A stretch of 64,000 nucleotides of DNA from contig NZ_WUUS01000002.1 of NCBI RefSeq assembly GCF_009831625.1, positions 390,225-454,224 on the forward strand, read 5' to 3'. The first letter of the stretch is position 1; every line of letters begins with the position of its first letter. Both the position numbers and the translations under genes were made by a program. Shown here in pieces: positions 51,116 through 59,900 of the stretch. Under the pieces are notes generated by a model. That model was not told where the DNA came from and did not search any database. It worked only from the letters and a program-made list of their open reading frames with translations. The DNA comes from Halobaculum saliterrae (lineage in GTDB: Archaea > Halobacteriota > Halobacteria > Halobacteriales > Haloferacaceae).

Positions 51116-52939
51116 ATGAACACTCCGTACGACGACCCGCCGTCCGACGACGGCGACGGTCGGGAACACACGGACCACAACGGCGTTCCGGAGTCGGGGT
51201 CGGTCGTTCCGGACCGCTTCTCCTCCGACGAGGTGTTCCAGCGGATCGTCGCCGACGCGGACCACGAGATAACCTCGGGCGCGCGCGAACTGTTCTTCGC
51301 GGCGCTGGCGGGCGGGTTCGCCATCACGATCACGCTGTTGGTGTACGCGTCGATGTACCCCCAGACGGACAGCAGCGTCGTCGCGGCGATGCTGTACCCG
51401 ATCGGCTTCATCTACATCATCATCGGCGGCTACCAACTGTACACCGAGAACACCCTTCCGCCCGTCGCGTTGACCCTTGAGCGACTGGCGTCGGTGCCGG
51501 CGCTGTTGCGCCACTGGACCATCGTCGCGCTCGGGAACTTCACCGGCGGCGCGATCGGCGCGGTCGTGCTCGCGTACGGCGGCGTGTTCTCCCCGGAGGC
51601 GGCCGCCGTGGCCGCGGATCTGGCGGCGACGGGCGTGTACGAGACCACCCCCTGGGAGCTGTTCTTCAAGGGGGCGTTCGCCGGGCTGATCGTCGCGGGC
51701 GTCGTCTGGATGAACTTCGCCGCTCAGGACACCATCTCGCGACTCGTCATCGTCTACCTCGCGTTCCTCACTATCCCGCTGGGGAACCTCTATCACAGCG
51801 TCGTCTCGTTCACCGAGGCGGTGTACCTCATGATCGTCGGCGACCTGGGGTTCGTGCTGGCGATGACCGACTTCGTGATCCCGGTGTTGGTCGGCAACAC
51901 CGTCGGCGGGGTGGTGCTCGTCACGATCGTCAACTACTACCAGACCACCGAACAGCGACTGGAGACGGCGCGCTTCGAGAACGTTCGCAGGCTGTCGATC
52001 CGCGAGACGCTGCTCGGGGGCCTCGCGGGCCGGTCGTACGTGCCGCTGTTCGACACCGTCGAGGAGTTCGTTCGCGACCCCGACTCCTTCCGGATCCTCG
52101 TCCCGATCACGAACCCCCGAACGGAGTCACGGCTCGTCGAGATGGCGTGCGCGCTCGCGTCGACCCGGGAGAAGGGGGTCGTCCACGTGGTTCACGTGGT
52201 GCAGATCCCCTCGGGACCCAGCCAGGGGAACCGCCGAACCGACCACGACCGGATCACCGCCGAGTCGTCGAAGCTGCTCTCCGACGTGCGGAGTATCGGC
52301 GAGCGCTACGATGCGGACCTGGAGACGTCGACGCTCGTCACCCACCGCTCGTTCGAGGACGTCTTCGACCGCGCGAACCGCACCCGCCCCGATCTGGTGA
52401 TGATGGGCTGGGCCGACGACGGCGTGTGGGCCTCGGCCCGCGCAGAGCGACCCATCGACGAACTGACGAACCGCCTGCCGTGTGACTTCCTCGTCGTCAA
52501 GGACCGCGGACTCGACTGCTCGCGCGTGCTCCTCCCGACGGCGGGCGGTCCGAACTCCGTGTTGAGCGCCGAGGTCGCCCGTGGACTCAGGGAGGCCCTC
52601 GACGCGGAGATCTCGCTGCTCCACGTCGCTGACGGTCCTGGCGACCGCGATCGCGGGGAGGCGTTCCTTGCGGACTGGGCCGTCGAGAACGACCTCGAGG
52701 ACGCCGAGCGGATCGTCGACGAGTCCGGCGACGTGGAGGAATCGATCGAGCGCGCGGCCGAGGACAACACCCTCATCCTCATCGGCGCCACCGAGCAGGG
52801 GCTGCTCTCGCGGCTCGTCAGCGACTCCCTCCACATGAACATCGCCGACGACGTGGACGGCTCGCTGCTGTTGGCCGAGCGGCCCTCCGACCGGTCGATC
52901 CTGAAGCGCCTCGTCGGGGGCGGCCGTCGGGAGAAGTAG
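51116..52939 (+). CDS. Formate/nitrite (FNT) channel fused to two universal-stress (Usp) domains
   Basis: The 607-residue protein starts at ATG 51116 (MNTPYDDPPSDDGDG). After an acidic N-terminus, residues 40-290 form an FNT channel: GARELFFAALAGGFAITITLLVY, GNFTGGAIGAVVLAY, LGNLYHSVVSFTEAVYLMIVGDLGF (likely pore His) and VGNTVGGVVLVTIVNYY. Two Usp domains follow. The first begins FRILVPITNPRTESRLVEMACALAS and ends with PCDFLVVKDRG; the second runs CSRVLLPTAGGPNSVLSAEVARGL to NTLILIGATEQGLLSRLV. FNT proteins carry nitrite, formate or related anions. The fused cytoplasmic Usp pair suggests nucleotide- or stress-dependent gating. Its nearness to the molybdoenzyme operon fits nitrite or formate. 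Confidence 0.88.
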   Translation: MNTPYDDPPSDDGDGREHTDHNGVPESGSVVPDRFSSDEVFQRIVADADHEITSGARELFFAALAGGFAITITLLVYASMYPQTDSSVVAAMLYPIGFIYIIIGGYQLYTENTLPPVALTLERLASVPALLRHWTIVALGNFTGGAIGAVVLAYGGVFSPEAAAVAADLAATGVYETTPWELFFKGAFAGLIVAGVVWMNFAAQDTISRLVIVYLAFLTIPLGNLYHSVVSFTEAVYLMIVGDLGFVLAMTDFVIPVLVGNTVGGVVLVTIVNYYQTTEQRLETARFENVRRLSIRETLLGGLAGRSYVPLFDTVEEFVRDPDSFRILVPITNPRTESRLVEMACALASTREKGVVHVVHVVQIPSGPSQGNRRTDHDRITAESSKLLSDVRSIGERYDADLETSTLVTHRSFEDVFDRANRTRPDLVMMGWADDGVWASARAERPIDELTNRLPCDFLVVKDRGLDCSRVLLPTAGGPNSVLSAEVARGLREALDAEISLLHVADGPGDRDRGEAFLADWAVENDLEDAERIVDESGDVEESIERAAEDNTLILIGATEQGLLSRLVSDSLHMNIADDVDGSLLLAERPSDRSILKRLVGGGRREK

Positions 52940-52987
52940 CCCGCGGAGCGAATCGGGCTGTACTCGGACGCGGGTCGGGCTGCCGAC

Positions 52988-54073
52988 TCAGACGTCGCCC
53001 ACGCGGTCGGGGGCGGGTCCGTCGTATCCCTCGGGAACGTATGGACACAGCGGGTCGGACGCGAGCGGGTCGCCGGTGGCCGCGTACGCCCGCGAGCGCG
53101 ACCCGCCGCAGACGTCGCGGAACTCGCAGGCCCCGCACCGTCCGGTGAGCGCGTCACGGTCGCGAAGGCGCTCGAACAGTTCCGCGTTCCGATACAGGTC
53201 CACGAGGTCGTCCTCGCGGACGTTGCCAGCCGGCTCCGGAAGGAAGCCCGAGGGGGTCACGTCGCCGACGTGGTTCACGAACGCGAACCCGTCGCCGGCA
53301 CGGACGTTCGGCCGGGTCGCGGGCGCGCCCCGCCCCGGAGCCATCTCGTCGGGGTCGACGCCGCGTCGTTCGAGACCGACGCGGGTGTGTTGTGGCGCCT
53401 CGGTCGTCTTGATCGCGAACGAGGAGTCGTCGTCGACGCTGTGGAGCCAGTCCATGACCGCGTCCGCCCGCTCCGGCGAGACGGGATCGAGCATCGCTCC
53501 CCGTCCGACCGGGACGAGGAAGAACACGCTCCAGCGCACCGCGTCGAGGTCGTCCACCAGCTCGCGAACGCCGGGGAGTTCGTCGACGGTTCGGTCACAG
53601 ACCGTCGTGTTGATCTGCAGCCCGAGGTCGGACTCGCGGATCCAGCGGGCCGCCCGCAGCGTCTCCTCGAAGACGCCCGGCTCGCCGCGGTACCCGTCGT
53701 GGACCGCGGGGTCGCCCGCGTCGATGCTGAGCGCGACCCGGCGGAGACCGGCGTCCGCGAGGCGCTCGATGCGCTCGCGCGTCAGCGACGCGGTCCCGCT
53801 GGGCGTGAGCGCCATCCGGAGACCGATCTCGTCGCCGTACGCGATCAACTCCGCGAGGTCGTCCCGCTTGAGCGGATCGCCGCCCGAGAGGACCACCACC
53901 TGTCCGTCGCCGAACTCGCTCGCGGACTCCAGCAGGCGCTTGCCCTCGGCGGTCGTCAGCTCGTCGGGGTGGCGTCCGGGCGTCGCCTCCGCGCGGCAGT
54001 GATCACAGGCCAGATCGCACGCGCGTGAGGCCTCCCACACGAGGACGATCGGGCGCTGGCTCGTGTCGAACAT
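52988..54073 (-). CDS. Radical SAM/SPASM protein (AhbD-like, TIGR04053-type)
   Basis: The 361-residue protein has the radical SAM cluster CDLACDHC near residue 19 (PIVLVWEASRACDLACDHCRAEATPGRHPDELTTAEG) and GGDPLKRDDL. A SPASM-type C-terminal Cys set follows (GRCGACEFRDVCGGSRSRAYA, DPLCPYVPEGYDG), so it should bind one or more auxiliary Fe-S clusters. It resembles the group named TIGR04053, which is related to the late enzymes of the siroheme-based heme pathway. It lies 48 bases downstream of halocyanin on the same strand and probably shares its promoter. A heme-maturation role is plausible but not shown by sequence. Confidence 0.85.
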   Translation of the reverse strand: MFDTSQRPIVLVWEASRACDLACDHCRAEATPGRHPDELTTAEGKRLLESASEFGDGQVVVLSGGDPLKRDDLAELIAYGDEIGLRMALTPSGTASLTRERIERLADAGLRRVALSIDAGDPAVHDGYRGEPGVFEETLRAARWIRESDLGLQINTTVCDRTVDELPGVRELVDDLDAVRWSVFFLVPVGRGAMLDPVSPERADAVMDWLHSVDDDSSFAIKTTEAPQHTRVGLERRGVDPDEMAPGRGAPATRPNVRAGDGFAFVNHVGDVTPSGFLPEPAGNVREDDLVDLYRNAELFERLRDRDALTGRCGACEFRDVCGGSRSRAYAATGDPLASDPLCPYVPEGYDGPAPDRVGDV

Positions 54074-54121
54074 TGTCGAGTGCGTGGGCGTCGTGACTGT
54101 CGTGTGTGCTCGGTCCCTCGA

Positions 54122-54658
54122 TCACTCGACCACGACGACGCCCTTCATGCCCAGCGACTCGTGCGGGGTGCAGACGTACTTGGTCGTGCCGGTGGATTCG
54201 AACGTCTGCTCGAAGGTGTGTCCCTCCTCCGCGACGAGCTCGGACTCGAAGGAGCCGTCGTCGGCGGCGACGTTGTGGCTCGACCCCTGGCCGGTCCACT
54301 CCCAGGTGACGGTCGTTCCGGAGGACACGCGCACCGCCGCGGGGCCGAACCCGTACGCCCCGCCGTTCGCCTCCACGCCGACCTCGACTGTCACCGAGTC
54401 CGAGCCCGTCTCGTCGACGACCCCGTCGTAGTTGTCCACGTCGTCGAACCAGCCGTCGAAGGAGGCGGATCCGGACCCGCCGGAGTCGCCGCCGCCCTCG
54501 GTCGGCGTCGGTGTCGGCTCCTCGGTCTCCGCGTCGTCTCCCGACCCGCCGTCGGAGCTGCCGCCCCCGGAACAGCCGGCCAGCCCGGTGAGACCGCCGA
54601 CAGCCGCCAGTCCGGTCGCGCGCAGTACCGTTCGCCGGTCGAGTGATCGATCAGACAT
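54122..54658 (-). CDS. Halocyanin (blue copper protein), Tat lipoprotein
   Basis: The 178-residue protein starts MSDRSLDRRTVLRATGLAAVGGLTGLAGCSGG, with a Tat motif and lipobox LAGC. A Ser/Gly/Asp/Glu/Thr-rich linker runs to about residue 75. The plastocyanin-like domain holds the type 1 copper ligands: His in GQGSSHNVAADDGSF, Cys in KYVCTPHESLGMKG, and the His and Met of the same segment. It carries electrons outside the membrane between respiratory complexes. The promoter has a TATA-like CTTATTCA about 28 bases upstream of the ATG. The TTCCCAG-type palindrome lies 13 bases beyond that. Confidence 0.93.
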   Translation of the reverse strand: MSDRSLDRRTVLRATGLAAVGGLTGLAGCSGGGSSDGGSGDDAETEEPTPTPTEGGGDSGGSGSASFDGWFDDVDNYDGVVDETGSDSVTVEVGVEANGGAYGFGPAAVRVSSGTTVTWEWTGQGSSHNVAADDGSFESELVAEEGHTFEQTFESTGTTKYVCTPHESLGMKGVVVVE

Positions 54659-54700
54659 CACTCCCTCGTAATTGGGGTGTGAATAAGCGGTTCTCCCCGT

Positions 54701-54717
54701 TTCCCAGTTGCTGGGAG
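54701..54717. promoter_or_regulatory. Palindrome upstream of halocyanin and the rSAM-partner gene
   Basis: TTCCCAGTTGCTGGGAG (TCCCAG-TTG-CTGGGA) lies 43 bases upstream of the halocyanin ATG and 44 bases upstream of the divergent rSAM-partner ATG at 54761. It is placed just beyond the halocyanin TATA box, where haloarchaeal activators bind. Confidence 0.6.
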
Positions 54718-54760
54718 TCGGCGTGAACGACGTAGGTGCTCCACGTCGGTGACGAGAGTG

Positions 54761-55078
54761 ATGGCAGACTCCGACCAGCGCACGCCGGTGAGCCAACCAC
54801 GGGCGGACGACTCCCCGGAGTGGGAGGTGTTCCTCCGCGAGTCGGCGGCTGATCCGCTCCGACACGCGGGCAGCGTCACCGCGCCCTCGTCCGACGTGGC
54901 GCACGAACAGGCGAGCACGCTCTTCCCGGACGCGTCGACGCTGTGGCTGGCACGCAGCGACCGCGTCGCCCGATTCAGCGACCGCGATCTCGGTGCAGAG
55001 TACGGGTCGGCCGACGCCGGCGACACCGCGGACACTGTCGCCGAGGGCGGCGACCTCGACGGGGGTGTCGAGTCGTGA
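54761..55078 (+). CDS. Small PaaB-like rSAM-partnered protein (Htur_1727-type)
   Basis: The 105-residue protein starts at ATG 54761 (MADSDQRTPVSQPRADDSPEWEVFLRESAADPLRHAGSV). Residues 20-75 (WEVFLRESAADPLRHAGSVTAPSSDVAHEQASTLFPDASTLWLARSDRVARF) resemble PaaB-fold proteins. The tail is a variable Gly/Asp/Thr-rich stretch. It matches what I know as the haloarchaeal 'Htur_1727 family, rSAM-partnered candidate RiPP'. Its stop overlaps the start of the radical SAM gene (GTGA), so the two are made together. It may be a modified peptide precursor. Alternatively, given its folded-looking core, it may be an accessory subunit of the radical SAM enzyme. Confidence 0.8.
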   Translation: MADSDQRTPVSQPRADDSPEWEVFLRESAADPLRHAGSVTAPSSDVAHEQASTLFPDASTLWLARSDRVARFSDRDLGAEYGSADAGDTADTVAEGGDLDGGVES

Positions 55079-56289
55079 TCTCAGTCAGCAAGCTGCTGTA
55101 CGACCTCGACGCCGAGGGCGACGGGCTCCGATACGGCGACGCCGACTCCACGGCGGAGCAGATCCGCGAGCGCAAACAGGAGCGGCCGGTCGTCGTCTGG
55201 AACGGGACCAAGCGGTGCAACCTCTCGTGTGCTCACTGTTATGCGGGCGCAGACGTGGGCGCCGCGGCCGGCGAGCTCTCGACCGCGGAGGCGAAGGGGA
55301 TGCTCGACGAGCTCGCGGACTACGGTGTCCCCGTCGTGTTGTTCTCCGGCGGCGAGCCACTCGTCCGCGAGGACCTCCCGGAACTCGTCGCTCACGCGAG
55401 CGACGCCGGGATCCGTCCGGTCCTCTCGACCAACGGGACGCTGCTCACCCGCGACCGCGCCCGCGAGCTTCGCGACGCCGGCCTCGCGTACGCCGGCATC
55501 TCCGTGGACGGTCGCCGCGAGGTGAACGACGCCTTCCGCGGGCAGGAGGGCGCCTTCGACGCCGCCGTCGACGGCATCGAGGCGTGTCTCGACGTGGGAC
55601 TGAAAACCGGACTGCGCTACACCGTCACCGAGGACACCGTCCCGGACATGGAGGACGTTGTGGACCTGCTGACCGACGTCGGCGTGGACCGGTTCTGCTT
55701 CTACCACCTCGCGTACGGCGGGCGGGGCGTTCCCGACGCCGACATCACGCCCGACGCGCGCCGGGAGGCGGTCAAGCGGCTGGTCGACCTCACGCGAGAG
55801 TACCACGAGGACGGCGAGGAGATCGAGACGCTGCTCGTGGGCAACTACTGTGACGCCGCCTACCTCGTCGAGTACGCCCGCCGCGAGTTCGGGGCCGAAC
55901 ACGCCGAGCGGGTCCGGCGATACCTCGAGACCAACGGCGGCGACCCCGCCGGCGAGCGCGTCGCGGACATCGACTATCAGGGGAACGTCCACGCCACGCA
56001 GTTCTGGCAGTCGTACTCGCTCGGGAACGTCCGCGATCGCCCGTTCGGCGACATCTGGGATGACGAGTCGAACCCCCTGCTGGACCGTCTGCGCGATCGC
56101 CCGGACAGCCTCGGCGAGAAGTGTCGGTCCTGCACGTACAGCGACATCTGCCGCGGGGCCTCGCGACTGCGCGCGCTCACGGTCGAGGGCGAGTTCGGCG
56201 CCCGCGACCCGCAGTGTTACCTCACGCCCGCGGAGCGTGCGGGGGACGCGGCGGGAGCTGCGGGCTCGCCGTCGCCTTCCGCCGACTGA
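55075..56289 (+). CDS. Radical SAM/SPASM protein (AhbC/NirJ-like)
   Basis: The 404-residue protein starts at GTG 55075 (VISVSKLLYDLDAEGDGLRYGD), overlapping the previous stop. The radical SAM motif CNLSCAHC sits near residue 46 (PVVVWNGTKRCNLSCAHCYAG). GGEPLVREDLPELV, STNGTLLT and YAGISVDG complete the SAM domain. A SPASM segment ends it, with EKCRSCTYSDICRGASRLRAL and DPQCYLTPAERAG. The overall layout, including the N-terminal SKLLYDL and LRYG, resembles AhbC/NirJ enzymes that remodel siroheme side chains during archaeal heme b or heme d1 synthesis. The partner protein upstream leaves open a peptide-modifying role. Confidence 0.87.
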   Translation: MISVSKLLYDLDAEGDGLRYGDADSTAEQIRERKQERPVVVWNGTKRCNLSCAHCYAGADVGAAAGELSTAEAKGMLDELADYGVPVVLFSGGEPLVREDLPELVAHASDAGIRPVLSTNGTLLTRDRARELRDAGLAYAGISVDGRREVNDAFRGQEGAFDAAVDGIEACLDVGLKTGLRYTVTEDTVPDMEDVVDLLTDVGVDRFCFYHLAYGGRGVPDADITPDARREAVKRLVDLTREYHEDGEEIETLLVGNYCDAAYLVEYARREFGAEHAERVRRYLETNGGDPAGERVADIDYQGNVHATQFWQSYSLGNVRDRPFGDIWDDESNPLLDRLRDRPDSLGEKCRSCTYSDICRGASRLRALTVEGEFGARDPQCYLTPAERAGDAAGAAGSPSPSAD

Positions 56290-56369
56290 GGCGTCCGGCG
56301 AGCGTCGGTCGGAGGGGATCGAACGTGTTCGGGGCGACGCTGAGGGTGAGTTGTTCCCAATAGTCCCGT

Positions 56370-56777
56370 ATGAGCGCCGTCGATACAGAGACCGTCGAGC
56401 GCGAGGACGAGCGTGCGATCACCACCGTCGAAGTGAAGGGAACCGGCCGGCTGTACGACGCGCTGCCGGAGCACCGGTTCGAGTACTCCTTCGAGGGAAC
56501 GACGCTGCGGGAGTTCCTGGAGGCCTTCCTCGACGAGCACGACGTGGCGGAGTTCCTCATCGCCGAGACGCCCGAGGAGGAGGTCGCCCACGGCTGGGCG
56601 CCCGCTCCGGACGAACTTCCCGACGACTTCACGGCCAACCCAGAGGGCGACCGTACGCGTGCGTATGCGCGGATCGCGATCAACGGGCGATTCAACGAAC
56701 ACCTCGGTGGGTTCGACACCGAGTTGGAGGACGGGGACCGCGTCGCGCTGATGTACCCGTTCATGTACTGCTGCTGA
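56370..56777 (+). CDS. MoaD/ThiS-like beta-grasp protein ending in Cys-Cys
   Basis: The 135-residue protein has an N-terminal beta-grasp start (ITTVEVKGTGRLYDALPEHRFEYSFEGTTLREFLEAFLDEHDVAEFLI). A ubiquitin-fold C-terminal half reads AYARIAINGRFNEHLGGFDTELEDGDRVALMYPFMYCC. In sulfur-carrier proteins of this fold the chain ends Gly-Gly; here the final residues are MYCC. It follows the radical SAM gene and precedes the molybdoenzyme operon, so it may take part in molybdopterin or sulfur transfer for that enzyme. A canonical MoaD role is doubtful without the Gly-Gly tail. Confidence 0.75.
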   Translation: MSAVDTETVEREDERAITTVEVKGTGRLYDALPEHRFEYSFEGTTLREFLEAFLDEHDVAEFLIAETPEEEVAHGWAPAPDELPDDFTANPEGDRTRAYARIAINGRFNEHLGGFDTELEDGDRVALMYPFMYCC

Positions 56778-56980
56778 ACCGAACCACCCCTTCACTCCCT
56801 CCAGCGGGACCCCACCGACGACAATCGACTCCCGGTCGGCGGCGACGCCGTCGCCCGTTTTTATTCCTCCCGCGAAGGTGTTCGTCGCCGTCCCCAGTCG
56901 GTCGGAACCTGAGTAGTGATTGTGGTGGGTCGGGCGTAAGGGGCGGCTATGCGTTCGAGCTCGCACGGAGGTGGACCGAC

Positions 56981-59900
56981 GTGAAACTGAACCGCCGCGA
57001 CTTCGTGAAGGCGGCAGCCGCGGGAACCGTCTCGACGCTCGTCTCCAGCGGATGGGCGGCCACCCAGTCCGTCGACCCGGTGACCTCGGTCGACAACCCC
57101 CTCAAGTCCTACCCCAACAGGGACTGGGAGGAGGTGTATCACGACATCTACGCCTACGACAGCGTCGACTGGACCGTCTGTCACCCCAACTGCACGCAGT
57201 CGTGCGCGCTGAACTTCTACATGAAGAACGGCGTGCCGATCCGCGCCGAGCAGATCTACCACGAGGAGGAGGGAAGCCCCGGTCCGGGGAGCCCCGGCGG
57301 ATACGAGGAGGCCGGCGTCAGCCGCCACTGGAACCCCCGCGGGTGCATGAAGGGGCTCACGCTCCACCGGCGGACGTTCGAGCCGAGCCGGATCAAGTAC
57401 CCCCTCGTGCGAAAGGGGTGGGACCCCGAGGACCCCAGCCCCGAGGGCCGCGGCGAGGACGAGTTCGAGCGCGTCTCCTGGGACGAGGCGATCGACCTCA
57501 TCGCCGAGAAGATGGCGAACCTGGAGGACCAGAAGCGCTTCCACGTGTTCAACGCCATCAAGTCCGACGGGCTGATCACCCGTCACGGCGCCGGCCGCCG
57601 GCTGGCTTCCATCTTCGGCGGCTGCGAGTGGACCGAGTACGACTGGTACGCCGACCTCCCGCCGGGTCACGTGATCACGACGGGATACCAGACGTCCGAC
57701 GCCGACGCGTCCGCCTGGCGGCAGGCGGACTACACGATCATGCAGGGGAAGAACCTCATCCACAACAAGCTCGCGGACAACCACTGGCTCCAGGAGACCC
57801 GCGAGCGCGGCGGGAAGATGGTCGGCGTCTACCCCGACTACTCCCCGACCGTCCAGAAGTGCGACCGCTGGCTCCCGGTCCGCCCCGGCAGCGACGCCGC
57901 GTTCGCGCTCGGCGTCGCGCACGTCATCATCGACGAGGAGCTGTACGACCCCGACTTCATGCGGAAGTTCACGAGCCTCCCGCTGCTCGTGCGCGAGGAC
58001 ACGGGCAAGTACCTCCGCGCCCACGAGGTGTTCGAGGACCACGACCCGCCCGAGGGCGGCACGGAGGGCCAGGAGGGGCTCGCCCACCACGGCGGCGGCG
58101 ACGACTGGGGCGACTTCGTCGCCGTCGACGCCGACGGCGATCTGACGGCCGTCACCCGCGAGGAGGTCGGGGGTGAGACGCCCGCCGATACGCGTCTGGA
58201 CGTCGACACCGAGGTGACGCTGGCGGACGGCTCCTCGGTCGCGGTCCGTACAGACTTCGCCCGGCAGAAGGCGAACATCCTCGACAGCTACGACCCCGAG
58301 ACGGTCGAGGACATCACGACGATCCCGGCCGACGCGCTCCGGAAGACCGCCCGGGAGTTCGCCGCCGCCGAGAAGGGGCAGTGGTTCACCGGCGAGGGGA
58401 TCAACCACTGGTTCCACTCAAACGACTCGCTCCAGCGGACGATCTTCTTCATCCAGTCGATGCTGGGGAACATCGGGGAACGCGGCGCCGGCTACTACAA
58501 CTACTCCGGGCAGTACAAGATCGAACTGCTCGACGGCTACCCGGCCTACGTCAACCCGGACGGCCACTCGGCCCACGGGATGTACCCCGGCTACGCGTTC
58601 GCGTTCTTCGGGGGCGAGCAGCTCGACCCGCACGACATCCGCGGCGACTTCGACCGCGACCTCGACCTCGTGCCACAGGGGGACGCCGACGAGCCGGTGA
58701 TGCCCGAGGGCGCCGATTCGTACACGATGTCGCGGCCGGCGGTGCTGTGGACGATGAACTGCAACCTCCTGAACCAGACGAAACATCAGGAGCACGTCAT
58801 CGAGAACTTCGTGAAACACCCCGACACGGGCAACGAGCTGTTCATCGTGTCGGACATGCACATGACGTACTCCGCCCGGCACGCCGACATCGTCCTGCCG
58901 GTGCCGTCGTGGCTGGAGTGTGACTACCCCGACATCACCGTCGGCCCGGAGAACCCCTTCCTGCACATGGACAGCGGGGTGATGGACCCCATCTACGACA
59001 CCAAACAGGACGGGGAGATCTGCGCGCTCGTCGCCGAGAAGCTCGACGAGAAGATCCCGCCCGAGGAGCGGAAGGTCGACTCCTACCGCGAGTACTTCGC
59101 GGAGTTCCTCGACGACGACGGGGACGTGCGCAACTACATCCAGGAGGCGCTCGACGCCGGGATGACCACCCGCGACATCGACGTCGAGGACATCGAGGAC
59201 GGTCCCGAACGGCTCCAGCTCAAGACGTATCCGCGGGTGCCGTTCTACTCGCAGATCAACGAGGACCGGCCCTTCTACACCAAGACGGGCCGGATGGAGT
59301 TCCACAAGGAGGAGGACCGCTTCCTCGAGCTCGGCCGGTCCGACCTGGACCACTTCGAGAGCCCGGAGGGGACTCCCTACGGGACGAACGCGAAGTGGGA
59401 GGAGGCAAAGGACGAGGAGAACCCGCTCTACCACGACGAGGGCTACCAGTTCTACTACAACACGCCTCATCCGAAGTACCGTACCCACTCGTCGTGGGGG
59501 ATGACCGACTGGAACCTCATCTGGTCCTCGCGGGACTTCGGGTCGACCAACGCCGACCCAGAGGGAACCGAGCGCCTTGTCGACGACTTCTCGTTCCCGA
59601 CCGGCGACGGGGAGACGAACGACTCGCCGCCGCTGGGTGAGGCGTTCGTCGAGATGCACCCCGAGGACGCCGCGAACATCGACGTCGAGAACGGCGATTA
59701 CGTCCGGATCTCCGGCAAACGGGGCGATCTCGTGGTCCGCGTGATGGTGAGCGAGCGACAGCGACCCCGCTCGGCCGGCGACATGGGCCAACTCACTATC
59801 TGGCACGGTTGGTGGCCCCAGCACTTCCCCGACGACGAGGAGAACGACGACTCGATCAAGGGGTACAACGTCACGACGAACATCTGGCTGGACCCCGGTC

